DNA of 51,694 nt from Candidatus Corynebacterium avicola (GCA_019114135.1 DXGC01000076.1:1-51694), one strand, 5' to 3'; counted from the first letter of the stretch, positions 8,708 to 18,424 are shown. The notes: generated from the letters alone by a model not told the origin. Made by a program: numbers and translations.

Positions 8708-9196
8708 ATGGAAATTATTCTTCTTGTGCTGCTCGCCGTTGTCTTCCTCGGTCTTCCGATCCTCTCGATGCGGAAGCAGAGTAAGCAGATCAACGAGATC
8801 AAGAGCTTCCAGTCACAGCTGGAACCCGGCATGATCGTTCAGATGACCTCCGGACTGCATGGCCGTATCGACGAGGTCGGACCGACCACCGTCAGCCTGG
8901 AGCTGACCCCGGGCGTCATCACCACCTGGGACCGCAATGCCGTGCTCAAGCGCGTCGACTCCGATGATGCCACTGAGGCCGCCAGTGCCGCCGGAGACGC
9001 CGGGAACGTCGAGAACGCCGGGGACAACTCCGGTTACTCCAGCTACTCCGACTACTCCCGTCCCGCCGACGAGGACGACAACCCCCAGGTTCCCGACAGC
9101 CCCGAGGGCATCGAGGACTTCGACACCCGCCGCGACAGCAATGACACCGACGGCGACGGCAACGAGAGCAACGGCGACAACAGCGGCCGTTCCTAG
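8708..9196 (+). CDS. yajC: Sec translocase accessory subunit YajC
   Basis: Single-pass membrane protein that associates with SecDF. The 162-residue product begins with a hydrophobic helix (residues 2-20, EIILLVLLAVVFLGLPIL), then the conserved RKQSKQINEIKSFQ and LEPGMIVQMTSGLHGRI. From about residue 80 to the end it is an acidic, low-complexity tail rich in Asp, Asn, Ser and Gly, making it longer than the usual 100-120 residues. It is followed by a strong hairpin and then secD. Confidence 0.92.
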   Translation: MEIILLVLLAVVFLGLPILSMRKQSKQINEIKSFQSQLEPGMIVQMTSGLHGRIDEVGPTTVSLELTPGVITTWDRNAVLKRVDSDDATEAASAAGDAGNVENAGDNSGYSSYSDYSRPADEDDNPQVPDSPEGIEDFDTRRDSNDTDGDGNESNGDNSGRS

Positions 9197-9210
9197 CCAC
9201 CGAAAGTCAC

Positions 9211-9247
9211 ACCCGGGACCCGCGACAAGAGAGTCGCGTGCCCGGGT
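9211..9247 (+). terminator. GC-rich hairpin between yajC and secD
   Basis: ACCCGGG (9211-9217) pairs with CCCGGGT (9241-9247), and CGCGAC (9221-9226) with GTCGCG (9233-9238), around the loop AAGAGA. The 13 perfect pairs are interrupted only by a small internal bulge. No U-tract follows, so it may be a pause or attenuator or an RNA-stabilising structure rather than a classical terminator. Confidence 0.6.
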
Positions 9248-9283
9248 TCACAGATTCAGGGTCTACACTCTGTCGTCGGCGCG

Positions 9284-9289
9284 CATAAT
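9284..9289 (+). promoter_or_regulatory. Possible -10 box of secD
   Basis: CATAAT lies 51 bases before the secD start, downstream of the yajC hairpin. The -35 is weak. It would give secD-secF a promoter independent of yajC. Confidence 0.35.
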
Positions 9290-9339
9290 AGTGCAGTCAT
9301 GGTTATGCCCAAATCCCCGATCCTTCAGGAGCACATCGC

Positions 9340-11322
9340 GTGAGTTCAAAGGGCTCAACGGCCGCGCGGACGAGGAAGTGGCCCGTCAGGGCACTCTTCA
9401 TCTTCCTCGTCGTCACCGTGGTCACCTACGGTCTGGTCTTCCTCACCGGTAACAAAGAACCGGTCCCGCGTCTCGGCATCGACCTGCAGGGAGGTACCCG
9501 GGTCACCCTGGTGCCGCAGGGTGACAACCCGACCGACGACCAGCTTTCCCAGGCGAGGAAGATCCTGGAGAACCGAGTCAACGGCATGGGTGTCTCCGGC
9601 GCGCAGGTGCGCGCCGACGGCGACACCCTGGTCATCACGGTTCCGGGTGAGGACTCCGCACAGGCACGGACACTGGGGCAGACCTCGCAGCTGCTGTTCC
9701 GGCCCGTCGTCTCCGACGGGCAGATGCCGGACGACAAGTTCGCCGACGTCTTGAACGACATGGCCGACCGCTGGGTCGAGAACGGCATCATGACCGTCGA
9801 CGAGGCGAACCAGAAGCTCGAGGAGGCGAAGCCGGTCTTCGAGCAGCTCGGCACGCCCCTCGAGGACGATCTGAAGGTCTCCGCCACCGAACCTGAGAAC
9901 CCGGCCAACTCGATCGAGGAGACCGAGCAACGGAACCAGATCATCGACGTCCTGCGCGAGGATCGTCAGTCCGACGACCCGAACCTGCAGAACGCTGCGG
10001 CGATGCTGATGACCTGTGGTGACGAGCCCGACCCGCTGAGTGGTGCGGACGACCCGGCCAAGCCGCTGGTCGCCTGCAGTGCCGAGGGTCCGCTCCCGCT
10101 GGATGCGGCACCGCTGCTCGACGGGGAGACCGACGAGGTCAACGGCAAGCGCCTGACGGGTGACATGATCGACACCGACTCGCAGATCTTCGGTGGAATG
10201 GACACCCAGTCAGGTCAGATCAAGATCACCTTCCGCTTCAAGACCGGCGAGGAGACCCCCGGCGGTGAGACCTGGCAGCGCGTCGGCGAGGAGTACGCCC
10301 AGCAGCAGGTCGCCATCACCCTAGACAGCGAGGTGCTCTCTGCACCGACCATGCAGTCGCCCACCCCGCCCGGGCGTGACTCGGAGATCACCGGCGACTT
10401 CAGCGAGCAGGAAGCGTCCGACCTCGCGAACAACCTGCGCTACGGTGCGCTGCCGCTGAGCTTCACCGGTGAAGACGGCGAAGCCGGCGGTACCGCGGAG
10501 ACCGTGTCGCCGACCATGGGTAGTGCCTCACTGGAGGCCGGCCTGATCGCCGGTCTGGTCGGTCTGGTGCTGCTGGCGATCTGGTCGCTGATCTACTACC
10601 GCGGCTTCGGCCTGGTCGCCGTGTTCTCGCTGATCACCTCCGCAGCGATCATCTACGGTGCCCTGGTCCTGCTCGGCAGGTGGATCGACTACAGCCTCGA
10701 CCTTGCCGGTATCGCCGGTCTGATCATCGGTGTCGGTACCACCGCGGACTCCTTCGTCGTCTACTTCGAGCGCATCAAGGACCTGATCCACCAAGGCTCG
10801 AGTTTCCGTTCCGCGGTGCCGAGGGCCTGGAAGCGGGCCCGGACCACAATCATCACCGGTAACGTGGTGTCCATCGTGGCGTCCCTGGTGCTCTACTTCG
10901 TCGCCGTCGGCGACGTGAAGGGCTTCGCCTTCACCTTGGGCCTGTCGACCCTGGTGGACGTGCTGGTGGCCTTCCTGGTCACCGCCCCGCTGGTGACCCT
11001 GATGGCACGCTCGAAGATGTTCCAGTCCACCAAGTGGAACGGTCTTCGTATGGCCTTCCGCGTCGCCGAGCGCAAGCGTGTGGCAGCTGCCGCCGAGGCT
11101 GCAGAGTCTGGGACTGCCGAGTCCGGAACTGCCGAGCTCGCCGAGTCAGCAGAAGATGCGGGGACGGTCGAGTCGGTGGAGACTGAGGTTCCCACGGATT
11201 CCGACGATCCCGACGACTCCGGGACCGGTCCAGGCGCCGACAGCGGCACAGACAGCCGCACAGACAGTGGCACAGACAGCGGCATCGACCCCGACGACGC
11301 CGACTCCGGAAAGGAGAAGTGA
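9340..11322 (+). CDS. secD: Protein translocase subunit SecD
   Basis: Membrane subunit of SecDF, which uses the proton gradient to help complete export through SecYEG. The 660-residue product has an N-terminal membrane helix (about residues 19-40), the conserved GIDLQGGTRV, a large extracytoplasmic domain, and five C-terminal membrane helices including GIAGLIIGVGTTADSFVVYFE. The start is GTG 9340, with AGGAG about 8 bases upstream. From about residue 585 the protein ends in an acidic tail including a run of four DSGT-type repeats. secF follows after 3 bases. Confidence 0.95.
   Translation: MSSKGSTAARTRKWPVRALFIFLVVTVVTYGLVFLTGNKEPVPRLGIDLQGGTRVTLVPQGDNPTDDQLSQARKILENRVNGMGVSGAQVRADGDTLVITVPGEDSAQARTLGQTSQLLFRPVVSDGQMPDDKFADVLNDMADRWVENGIMTVDEANQKLEEAKPVFEQLGTPLEDDLKVSATEPENPANSIEETEQRNQIIDVLREDRQSDDPNLQNAAAMLMTCGDEPDPLSGADDPAKPLVACSAEGPLPLDAAPLLDGETDEVNGKRLTGDMIDTDSQIFGGMDTQSGQIKITFRFKTGEETPGGETWQRVGEEYAQQQVAITLDSEVLSAPTMQSPTPPGRDSEITGDFSEQEASDLANNLRYGALPLSFTGEDGEAGGTAETVSPTMGSASLEAGLIAGLVGLVLLAIWSLIYYRGFGLVAVFSLITSAAIIYGALVLLGRWIDYSLDLAGIAGLIIGVGTTADSFVVYFERIKDLIHQGSSFRSAVPRAWKRARTTIITGNVVSIVASLVLYFVAVGDVKGFAFTLGLSTLVDVLVAFLVTAPLVTLMARSKMFQSTKWNGLRMAFRVAERKRVAAAAEAAESGTAESGTAELAESAEDAGTVESVETEVPTDSDDPDDSGTGPGADSGTDSRTDSGTDSGIDPDDADSGKEK
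11239..11286 (+). repeat. Tandem 12-bp repeats in the secD tail
   Basis: Four head-to-tail copies of a 12-base unit close to GACAGCGGCACA encode DSGT, DSRT, DSGT and DSGI (SecD residues 634-649). Copy-number change here would alter tail length without shifting the frame. Confidence 0.8.
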
Positions 11323-11325
11323 CCC

Positions 11326-12627
11326 ATGAGCACCACGACACCCTCCCGGGACGTCGCCACCAACGCCGACCCGAAGTCCCTCAAGGAACCCGGTTTCTTC
11401 GAGAAGGTCTACAACGGTGAGGCGAACTTCGGTTTCGTCGCACAGCGTCGCCGCTGGTACTGGATCTACGCGATCATCACCATCGCCTGCTTCCTGGTCA
11501 TCGCCCTGCGTGGCTTCACCCTCGGCATCGACCTCGAGGGCGGCACGAAGTTGAGCATGCCTCCGTCCGGCGGCGCGACCGAGTCCTCGGTCACCGAGGT
11601 CGTCGAGGACGCCATCGGTGTGTCGCCGCAGAGCGTCCAGACCGTCGGTAGCGGCGCCAGCGAGCACATCGAGGTCGCCTCGGAGCGGCTCAGCGACGAG
11701 CAGATCCAGGAGGCCCGCCTCGCGCTCTACGAGGAGTTCGAGCCGGCCGACAACAACGGCGAACCCAGCCCGGACGCGATCAGCGACTCCACGGTCTCCG
11801 AGTCCTGGGGCCAGTCGGTCAGCGAACGCATGGCGATCGGCATGGCCGTCTTCCTGGTGGTCGTCTTCATCTACATCACCGTGCGCATGGAGCGTGACAT
11901 GGCGATCTCCGCCATCGTCAGCCTCGTGCTCGACGGCATCATGGTCGCCGGCATCTACGCACTGGTGGGCTTCGAGGTCTCACCGGCCACGATCATCGGT
12001 CTGCTGACGGTCCTGGCGTACTCGCTGTACGACACGGTGATCGTCTTCGACAAGGTCCACGAGAATACGCAGGACGTCTTCAGTTCGACGAGAGCGACCT
12101 ACGGGGAACAGGTGAACCTGGCGACCAACCAGACGGTGATGCGTTCGCTGAACACCTCGCTGTTCTCCGTGGTCCCGATCGCCGCTCTGCTGGTCGTCGC
12201 CGTGTGGCTGATGGGTGTCGGTGTCCTCAAGGACCTGGCACTGGTCCAGTTCATCGGTGTGATCGCCGGTACCGTCAGCTCGATCTTCTTCTCGGCCCCG
12301 CTTCTGGTGACCCTGAAGGCGCGGCAGAAGAAGGTCGTCGAGCACAACCGCCGTGTCGCCCGTGCCCGCGAGCTCGCCGCCGCCCGTGGCACCGCCGGTG
12401 CCTCCGGCGCCACCGGTGACGCAGCCGACGCCGTCACCGACGTCGACACCGAGACCACCTCCGAGGACCTCGATCAGGACGCAGAGGCCGGCAAGGACGG
12501 CAACGCCGGCAACGACGGTAACAACGGTGCCGACGCCAAGCCGCGCCGTTCGGTGTCGTTGCCGCCCCGCGAGACCGGTATCGAGCAGACCCCGGACAAC
12601 GGCCGCACCTGGCGCCCCGGAATGTAA
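11326..12627 (+). CDS. secF: Protein translocase subunit SecF
   Basis: Partner of SecD in the membrane. The 433-residue product has one N-terminal helix (about residues 44-62), GIDLEGGTKL, a periplasm-side domain and five C-terminal helices with the conserved LLTVLAYSLYDTVIVFDKV. A 95-residue hydrophilic tail follows the last helix, first Arg/Ala-rich, then Asp/Gly/Asn-rich, ending with a basic stretch. AAGGAG lies about 10 bases before the ATG. It is longer than a typical SecF because of the tail. Confidence 0.95.
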   Translation: MSTTTPSRDVATNADPKSLKEPGFFEKVYNGEANFGFVAQRRRWYWIYAIITIACFLVIALRGFTLGIDLEGGTKLSMPPSGGATESSVTEVVEDAIGVSPQSVQTVGSGASEHIEVASERLSDEQIQEARLALYEEFEPADNNGEPSPDAISDSTVSESWGQSVSERMAIGMAVFLVVVFIYITVRMERDMAISAIVSLVLDGIMVAGIYALVGFEVSPATIIGLLTVLAYSLYDTVIVFDKVHENTQDVFSSTRATYGEQVNLATNQTVMRSLNTSLFSVVPIAALLVVAVWLMGVGVLKDLALVQFIGVIAGTVSSIFFSAPLLVTLKARQKKVVEHNRRVARARELAAARGTAGASGATGDAADAVTDVDTETTSEDLDQDAEAGKDGNAGNDGNNGADAKPRRSVSLPPRETGIEQTPDNGRTWRPGM

Positions 12628-12644
12628 GGGAAGTACGTCGTCAC

Positions 12645-14465
12645 ATGTCTGTCCGTTCCAGGACGCTGACGCTCACCGTCGTCAGCTCTCTCGTCCTCAC
12701 CCTCGTAGCCTGCGGTTCCGACGACGGTTCTTCGTCCGACGGCAACGAGCCGAAGTTCGGCTACGCGCTGTCGCGTCCGATCGTCACCCTCAATGCCGCC
12801 AGTGCGTTGGGCGCGGCGACCGACGCCGCGAAGGTCTCCGCCCGCCTGTACCCAGGTGCCTTCCTCACCGGGCCGGACGGCCGGTTGCTGCCGAACACCG
12901 ACCTGGTCACCGCCACCCCCACCCGGGACAACGGTGACGTCATCGACTACCGCATCAACGAGGACGCCACCTACTCCGACGGCGCCCCGGTGGTCTGCGA
13001 CGACTTCCTGCTGTCCTGGGTCGCCGCCGAGCGGGAGGACCTCTTCGGCTCCGACATCGGCCTGATGAGTCGGATCGACGACCTCTCGTGTGAGGGCGGT
13101 TCCAAGAGTTTCCAGGTGACCATGGAGCAGGGGATGGGTTCGCGTTACCGCGAGCTCTTCAGCGTCGGCGAGGTCCTGCCCGCGCACACCATCGCCGAAC
13201 GTGCGGGTGTGGAGGACGCCAGCGAGGCGATCAACGCGGGCAACGCCGAGCAGCTCAGTTCCCTCGGTGAAGCCTGGAGAAGTACTTTCGCCGTCGCCGA
13301 GAACGACCCGGCGAACGTCCCCACCTACGGTCCGTACCGGGTCGCCTCCCGCGGTCAGGACGGCTCCCTGTCCCTGGGGATCAACCCGGAATGGCGCGGC
13401 GTCCAGCCCGGGATCGACGAGATCGTCCTGTGGTCCGGTGCCGGTGCCGGAATCGAGGCGCCGGACTACCGCGAGCTCGCAGAGGCCGACCAGCTCTACG
13501 TCGCCGACGTCGCCCCCGACACCGACTTCGCCGACGCCGGCTTCGAGCCGGGCACCGATGCCTCCGGCTCGGCAGCGGCGACCGAGGCGACCGAGACAGC
13601 CGACGGCGAGGCCTCGGATGACTCGGACAGCGACTCGGACCAGGATTCCTCCCAGGGCGATGACGTCCGCGGTGAGGACAGTTCCGAGGCCCCGGACCTG
13701 TCCGACGCCGACTCCGGGGCAGGGCGCTTCGCCGTGTCGCGCGGCTCCGGTACCCGTGTGGACGGGCTGACCCTGTCGGACGAGGGAGTCTTCGCGGAGA
13801 AGGAGACCAGGCAGGCTTTCGCCCGGTGCATCGACCGCGCACGCGTCGCCTCCGCGGTGGAGGAGAACTCGGGCATCCCGGTCGACGAGTCCCCGTTCCG
13901 GATCCTGGCCCCCGGTTCCCCGGAGGCTGAGAACCTCGCCAGTGTGGCCCGGCGCAACAACGACCGCGATCCGCAGGCCGCTGCGGAACGCCTGTCCGGC
14001 ACCACCGTCCGGGTCGGCTTCTACGGCGACGTATCCCGGTACGCCGGGATGGTCGACGCCGTCGCGGCGTCCTGCCAGGAGGCCGACGTCACCGTCGAAC
14101 CTGTCGCCCTGGACGCCGACAACTACGGCAACCTCGGCGAGGACTACGACGTACTGCTGGATACCCGTGCAGCCTTCGGACGCAACCCGCAGGTCTCGGT
14201 GCCGGTGTCCACCGGCAACGCCAGCACCCGTCAGCTGCGCGACGCCGAGAACCGGCTCGCGGACGAGGCCGCGACGATCCCGCTGACCGCCGAGCCGCGG
14301 TCGGTCGCCGTGGACCGCAGCCTGGAGAACGTCATCGACAACCCGGGGGAGACCGGCATGAGCTGGAACATGGACCGCTGGTCCTCCGAGGACTTCCCCC
14401 AGGACCGGTCGGAGACCCCGACCACCACGCCTGAAGCACGCGCAGAGCGAGAGGACGAGCAGTGA
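12645..14465 (+). CDS. Peptide/nickel-type (family 5) substrate-binding lipoprotein
   Basis: The 606-residue protein starts with a lipoprotein signal peptide (TLTVVSSLVLTLVACG, lipid-modified Cys23), followed by family 5 solute-binding features such as GAFLTGPDGRLLPNTDLV, DGAPVVCDDFLLSW and GPYRVASRGQDGSLSL. Around residues 305-345 sits an acidic, Ser/Asp-rich insert that splits the two lobes in sequence. No permease or ATPase genes are adjacent. It lies 17 bases after secF and overlaps apt, a position conserved in M. tuberculosis (Rv2585c). Substrate unknown; it may serve a transporter encoded elsewhere or have a non-transport role. Confidence 0.85.
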   Translation: MSVRSRTLTLTVVSSLVLTLVACGSDDGSSSDGNEPKFGYALSRPIVTLNAASALGAATDAAKVSARLYPGAFLTGPDGRLLPNTDLVTATPTRDNGDVIDYRINEDATYSDGAPVVCDDFLLSWVAAEREDLFGSDIGLMSRIDDLSCEGGSKSFQVTMEQGMGSRYRELFSVGEVLPAHTIAERAGVEDASEAINAGNAEQLSSLGEAWRSTFAVAENDPANVPTYGPYRVASRGQDGSLSLGINPEWRGVQPGIDEIVLWSGAGAGIEAPDYRELAEADQLYVADVAPDTDFADAGFEPGTDASGSAAATEATETADGEASDDSDSDSDQDSSQGDDVRGEDSSEAPDLSDADSGAGRFAVSRGSGTRVDGLTLSDEGVFAEKETRQAFARCIDRARVASAVEENSGIPVDESPFRILAPGSPEAENLASVARRNNDRDPQAAAERLSGTTVRVGFYGDVSRYAGMVDAVAASCQEADVTVEPVALDADNYGNLGEDYDVLLDTRAAFGRNPQVSVPVSTGNASTRQLRDAENRLADEAATIPLTAEPRSVAVDRSLENVIDNPGETGMSWNMDRWSSEDFPQDRSETPTTTPEARAEREDEQ

Positions 14466-15034
14466 CGACGGCACCGCAGCCGCGATTCAACACCGCGATC
14501 GAAGCGCTGGACGGGCTGACCCGCTACGTCAGCGATTTCCCTGCGGAAGGCATCGTCTTCCAGGACCTCACCCCGGTGCTGGCCGACGCGGACGGTTTCC
14601 GGTTGATCATCGAGGACCTGGCCGGTGGTGCGCGCAGCATCACCGACGGCACAGGCGGTATCGACGTTGTCGCCGGTCTCGACGCCCGTGGTTTCCTGCT
14701 CGGTGCCGCCGTGGCCCGCGAACTCGAGGTGGGAATCCTGGCGATCCGTAAGGCCGGCAAGCTGCCGCCGCCGGTGCTGCACGAGGAGTACGGCCTGGAG
14801 TACGGCACCGCCGCGGTGGAGATCCCCGGTGAGGGACTCGACCTCGCCGGAACCCGCGTCCTGCTCGTCGACGACGTCCTCGCCACCGGCGGTACCCTCA
14901 CCGCCGCCTGCGCCCTGCTGCGCGATGCCGGCGCCGAGGTCGTGGGCGTGGCGGTGGCCCTCGAGGTCGCCGAGCTGGCTGGCGGAGATCGTTTGGGGGA
15001 CCTACCGCTGTACGTAGTTTCGCGTGGGCAGTAG
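14462..15034 (+). CDS. apt: Adenine phosphoribosyltransferase
   Basis: Purine salvage enzyme: adenine plus PRPP gives AMP. The 190-residue product has the PRPP-binding signature VLLVDDVLATGGTLTAA and the upstream GLDARGFLLG and LPPPVLHEEYGLEYG segments typical of Apt. The start is GTG 14462, overlapping the stop of the lipoprotein gene (GTGA). It is followed 35 bases later by rel, as in other actinobacteria. Confidence 0.95.
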   Translation: MTTAPQPRFNTAIEALDGLTRYVSDFPAEGIVFQDLTPVLADADGFRLIIEDLAGGARSITDGTGGIDVVAGLDARGFLLGAAVARELEVGILAIRKAGKLPPPVLHEEYGLEYGTAAVEIPGEGLDLAGTRVLLVDDVLATGGTLTAACALLRDAGAEVVGVAVALEVAELAGGDRLGDLPLYVVSRGQ

Positions 15035-15069
15035 GCTTGTCGTTCACACACTAGAGGAGACGGTGAGGC

Positions 15070-17337
15070 ATGACGAACGAGAAGAACTCGCTGTGGATGG
15101 CCGCGCGTATCGCGCGCAGTCTCACCGGTAAGAGCCGGGTCACCCCGGTCCTCGGCCCCCTGGTCGCGGTGCACCGCCGCTACCATCCCAAGGCCGACAT
15201 CGACATCCTGAACCGGGCGTACACCACAGCGGAACGACTCCATGCCGGCGTCATGCGGAAGTCGGGGGAGCCGTACATCACCCACCCGCTGGCGGTGGCC
15301 ACCATCGCCGCGGAGATCGGCATGGACACCACCACGCTCGTCGCCGCCCTGCTGCACGACACGGTCGAGGACACCGACTACTCGCTCGAGGACCTCACCC
15401 GGGACTTCGGGCCCGAGGTCGCACTGCTCGTCGACGGCGTCACCAAGCTGGACAAGGTGGCCCTCGGCTCGGCCGCCGAGGCCGAGACGATCCGCAAGAT
15501 GATCGTCGCGATGGCGCACGACCCGCGCGTCCTGGTCATCAAGGTCGCCGACCGGCTGCACAACATGCGCACCATGCGCTTCCTGCCGCCGGAGAAGCAG
15601 GCGAAGAAGGCCCGCCAGACCCTGGAGGTCATCGCCCCGCTGGCGCACCGCCTCGGTATGGCCACGATCAAGTGGGAGCTGGAGGACCTCTCCTTCGCGA
15701 TCCTGTACCCGAAGAAGTACGACGAGATCGTGCGTCTCGTTGCGGACCGTGCCCCCAAGCGCGACCAGTACCTGGCGAAGGTGATCAACGAGATCCAGTC
15801 GACGCTGAAGGGGTCGCACATCACCGCCGAGGTGGTGGGACGTCCCAAGCACTACTGGTCGATCTACCAGAAGATGATCGTGCGCGGCCGCGACTTCGAC
15901 GAGATCTTCGACCTCGTCGGCATCCGCATCCTGGTCGACAGCGAGCGCGACTGCTACGCCGCCGTCGGTGCGGTGCACTCCCAGTTCCAGCCGATGCCGG
16001 GACGCTTCAAGGACTACATCTCCCAGCCACGTTTCGACGTCTACCGCTCGCTGCACACCACGGTGATCGGGCCGGACGCCAAGGTGCTGGAGGTGCAGAT
16101 CCGTACGCACGAGATGCACTACCAGGCGGAGTACGGCATCGCCGCTCACTGGCGCTACAAGGAGACCAAGGGCTCGCACAAGGGCGACAACGCCGAGGTC
16201 GACCAGATGGCGTGGATGCGCCAGCTGCTCGACTGGCAGAAGGAGGCCGCGGACCCGAACGAGTTCCTCGACTCGCTGCGCTACGACCTGTCGACCAACC
16301 AGATCTTCGTGTTCACCCCGAAGGGCGACGCGATGACCCTGCCGACCGGGGCTACCCCGGTGGACTTCGCCTATGCGGTGCACACCGAGGTGGGTCACCG
16401 CTGCATCGGTGCGAAGGTGAACGGCAAGCTCGTCGCCCTGGAGTCCACGCTGAAGACCGGTGACAAGGTCGAGGTCTTCACCTCCAAGGACGCCAACGCC
16501 GGCCCGTCGAAGGACTGGGAGAAGTTCGTGGTCTCCCCGCGGGCCCGTAACCGGATCCGCGCGTGGTTCAACAAGGAGCGTCGCGAGGAGACCCTGGACA
16601 AGGGCCGCGACTCGCTGGCCGCCGAGGCCCAGCGCACAGGCATCCCGCTCCAGCGTCTGGTGACGGCGGCAGCCCTGCGAACCGTCGCCACCGAGCTCTC
16701 GCGCGACTCCGTCGACGACCTCTACGACGCCATCGGCAAGGGCGGGGTGTCCGCCGAGCATGTCGTGCACATGCTGCAGGACATCTACCAGGGCGACCAG
16801 GACGAGGACGACACCCCGGTCGCCACCGTCCCGGTGCGCAAGCCCACCCAGCAACAGCAGGTCGCGTCAGGCCGCAGCGACGGCTCCGGCATCCTGGTCC
16901 AGGGCAACTCCGACTTCTCCGCGAAGTTGGCGAAGTGCTGCACCCCGGTCCCCGGCGACGAGATCTTCGGCTTCATCACCAAGGGCGGGGGAGTCTCGGT
17001 GCACCGGACCGACTGCACCAACGCCGAGAAGCTCAATGCGGAACCGGAGCGCATCATCGAGGTCTCCTGGGCGTCCGACGTGCGCGACGCCGTGTTCGTG
17101 GTGACCCTGCAGATCGAGGGGCTGGACCGTACCGGCCTGCTCTCCGAGGTCACCCGTGTGGTCAGCGAGCAGAAGGTGCCGATCATCGCGACGAGCACCC
17201 ATGTCGCCGAGGACCGGGTGGCGATGTGTCGCTTCACCTTCGAGGTCTCCGACACCAAGCAGTTGGGCTACCTGATGAACCAGCTGCGCAATGTGGAGGG
17301 CGTCTACGACGTCTACCGCGTCACCACCGGCGGGTAG
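15070..17337 (+). CDS. rel: Bifunctional (p)ppGpp synthetase/hydrolase Rel
   Basis: Stringent-response enzyme that makes and degrades ppGpp. The 755-residue product has the HD hydrolase domain (THPLAVA at 71-77, [11 protein letters not shown] with His96-Asp97, DRLHNMRTM), the synthetase domain ([37 protein letters not shown]), a TGS domain ([19 protein letters not shown]), a helical/zinc-finger region ([13 protein letters not shown]) and a C-terminal ACT domain. All key motifs for both activities are present. GAGGAGA lies about 10 bases before the ATG. Confidence 0.97.
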   Translation: MTNEKNSLWMAARIARSLTGKSRVTPVLGPLVAVHRRYHPKADIDILNRAYTTAERLHAGVMRKSGEPYITHPLAVATIAAEIGMDTTTLVAALLHDTVEDTDYSLEDLTRDFGPEVALLVDGVTKLDKVALGSAAEAETIRKMIVAMAHDPRVLVIKVADRLHNMRTMRFLPPEKQAKKARQTLEVIAPLAHRLGMATIKWELEDLSFAILYPKKYDEIVRLVADRAPKRDQYLAKVINEIQSTLKGSHITAEVVGRPKHYWSIYQKMIVRGRDFDEIFDLVGIRILVDSERDCYAAVGAVHSQFQPMPGRFKDYISQPRFDVYRSLHTTVIGPDAKVLEVQIRTHEMHYQAEYGIAAHWRYKETKGSHKGDNAEVDQMAWMRQLLDWQKEAADPNEFLDSLRYDLSTNQIFVFTPKGDAMTLPTGATPVDFAYAVHTEVGHRCIGAKVNGKLVALESTLKTGDKVEVFTSKDANAGPSKDWEKFVVSPRARNRIRAWFNKERREETLDKGRDSLAAEAQRTGIPLQRLVTAAALRTVATELSRDSVDDLYDAIGKGGVSAEHVVHMLQDIYQGDQDEDDTPVATVPVRKPTQQQQVASGRSDGSGILVQGNSDFSAKLAKCCTPVPGDEIFGFITKGGGVSVHRTDCTNAEKLNAEPERIIEVSWASDVRDAVFVVTLQIEGLDRTGLLSEVTRVVSEQKVPIIATSTHVAEDRVAMCRFTFEVSDTKQLGYLMNQLRNVEGVYDVYRVTTGG

Positions 17338-17379
17338 CGGCGCCCGCCCTCGCTTCCACGCCGACCTACACAGAGAAGT

Positions 17380-17432
17380 AACCACGCCTGGAGGTACGCT
17401 TCCGATCGGAGAACGTACCCCCAGGCGTGGTT
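17380..17432. terminator. Strong bidirectional terminator between rel and the cyclophilin gene
   Basis: AACCACGCCTGG (17380-17391) pairs perfectly with CCAGGCGTGGTT (17421-17432); inside it GGTACG (17393-17398) pairs with CGTACC (17414-17419), and the apex contains the palindrome TCCGATCGGA. The 18-pair stem lies between two convergent genes. TTATTTG follows on the plus strand. Confidence 0.85.
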
Positions 17433-17481
17433 ATTTGCCGGTTACCCGGGCCAGCCGGTGGGCCGGCGTCGGTGGAGCTGA

Positions 17482-18342
17482 CTACTCGTCGACCGAGGCG
17501 GTCTCGATCTTCACTTCTTCAGTCGGGGCGCCGTCGCCGCCGGACTCCTGGTTGGCGTCGGCGTTCTCCTCGATGATGGAGTCCAAGGTCTCCAGGCCGT
17601 CCTCGGAGATGGTGCCGAAGATGGTGTAGTCGTTGGGCAGCTGCGACTCGTCGTCGACGAGGAAGAACTGCGAACCATTTGTGTTCTCACCGGAGTTGGC
17701 CATCGCCAGGACGCCGCGCTTGTACAGGCCCTCCCCGGCCTCCTCGTCGTTGACCGGGTACTCATCGGGGAAGTTGTAGCCGGGACCACCGGAACCGTCG
17801 CCGGACGGGTCACCGCACTGCAGTATCTTCATCCCGTCGTTGTTCACGACTCGGTGGCACGTGGTGTCGTCGTAGAACGCCTCGTTCACCAGGTGCTCGA
17901 AGGAGTTCGCCGCGATCGGCGCCTGCGCGTGGTCGAGGGTCAGCCCGATCTCGCCCTTGTTCGTGTTCAGCGTGACATCGGTGGTGCCGTCCTCGGGGAT
18001 GTTCTCACCGTCGGGCAGCGAGACCTCCTTGGCGGCGTCGCCGGTCCCGGTGTACGGACCGCTGGTCTCCGTCTCCGTCTCGGTCGGGGCCGCAGTATCC
18101 TCGGCGAGGTTCTCCTCGTCGTTGCCCCCGCTGGTGGCGAGGAGGTAGATGCCTCCGACCAGGACGATGAGGACGACCAGGGTCGCCATGGTGACGCCCA
18201 GCGGGCGCATCTTCTCGCGACGGGAACGTGACTTCAGTTCCTTCTCGAGGTTCTTCAGTGCCGCGTCGCGGCGGGAGGCGTTGTCGGACAAAACTCCGTG
18301 GCCCTTCCTTGAGGTGTGACGGTCGAACTTCCAGCGTCCCAT
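17482..18342 (-). CDS. Membrane-anchored cyclophilin-type peptidyl-prolyl isomerase
   Basis: The 286-residue protein has a cytoplasmic basic N-terminus with a charged helix (DAALKNLEKELKSRSRR), one membrane helix (about residues 50-70, VTMATLVVLIVLVGGIYLLA), a Thr/Glu-rich linker, and a cyclophilin domain from residue 125 on. That domain has CHRVV, GPGYNFPDEYP, GVLAMANSGENTNGSQFFLV and YTIFGTISEDG. It probably helps fold exported proteins outside the membrane. ATG 18342 gives the longest form; a TTG at 18291 (LSDNASRR) fits the usual corynebacterial N-terminus better. It is convergent with rel and divergent from the metallo-hydrolase. Confidence 0.88.
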   Translation of the reverse strand: MGRWKFDRHTSRKGHGVLSDNASRRDAALKNLEKELKSRSRREKMRPLGVTMATLVVLIVLVGGIYLLATSGGNDEENLAEDTAAPTETETETSGPYTGTGDAAKEVSLPDGENIPEDGTTDVTLNTNKGEIGLTLDHAQAPIAANSFEHLVNEAFYDDTTCHRVVNNDGMKILQCGDPSGDGSGGPGYNFPDEYPVNDEEAGEGLYKRGVLAMANSGENTNGSQFFLVDDESQLPNDYTIFGTISEDGLETLDSIIEENADANQESGGDGAPTEEVKIETASVDE

Positions 18343-18418
18343 TCTTCCATCCCGGCCCTGCCGACTCCACCATTGACGCTGCGATTGGTCCTGGGGGTTG
18401 GCTGTGCACCGACACCAG

Positions 18419-18424
18419 TAGGAT
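18419..18424 (+). promoter_or_regulatory. -10 box of the metallo-hydrolase gene
   Basis: TAGGAT ends 7 bases before the ATG at 18432 and no ribosome binding site is present, predicting a leaderless mRNA. A TTGGCT lies 15 bases further upstream, short for a -35 spacing. Confidence 0.5.

Noticed and set aside
11239..11286. Short tandem repeats in secD as a CRISPR or mobile-element trace
   Set aside because: The 12-base units are in frame and encode DSGT repeats of the acidic tail, with no spacers.
14524..16854. Open minus-strand frame of 776 codons opposite apt and rel
   Set aside because: Antisense shadow; every conserved motif lies on the plus strand.
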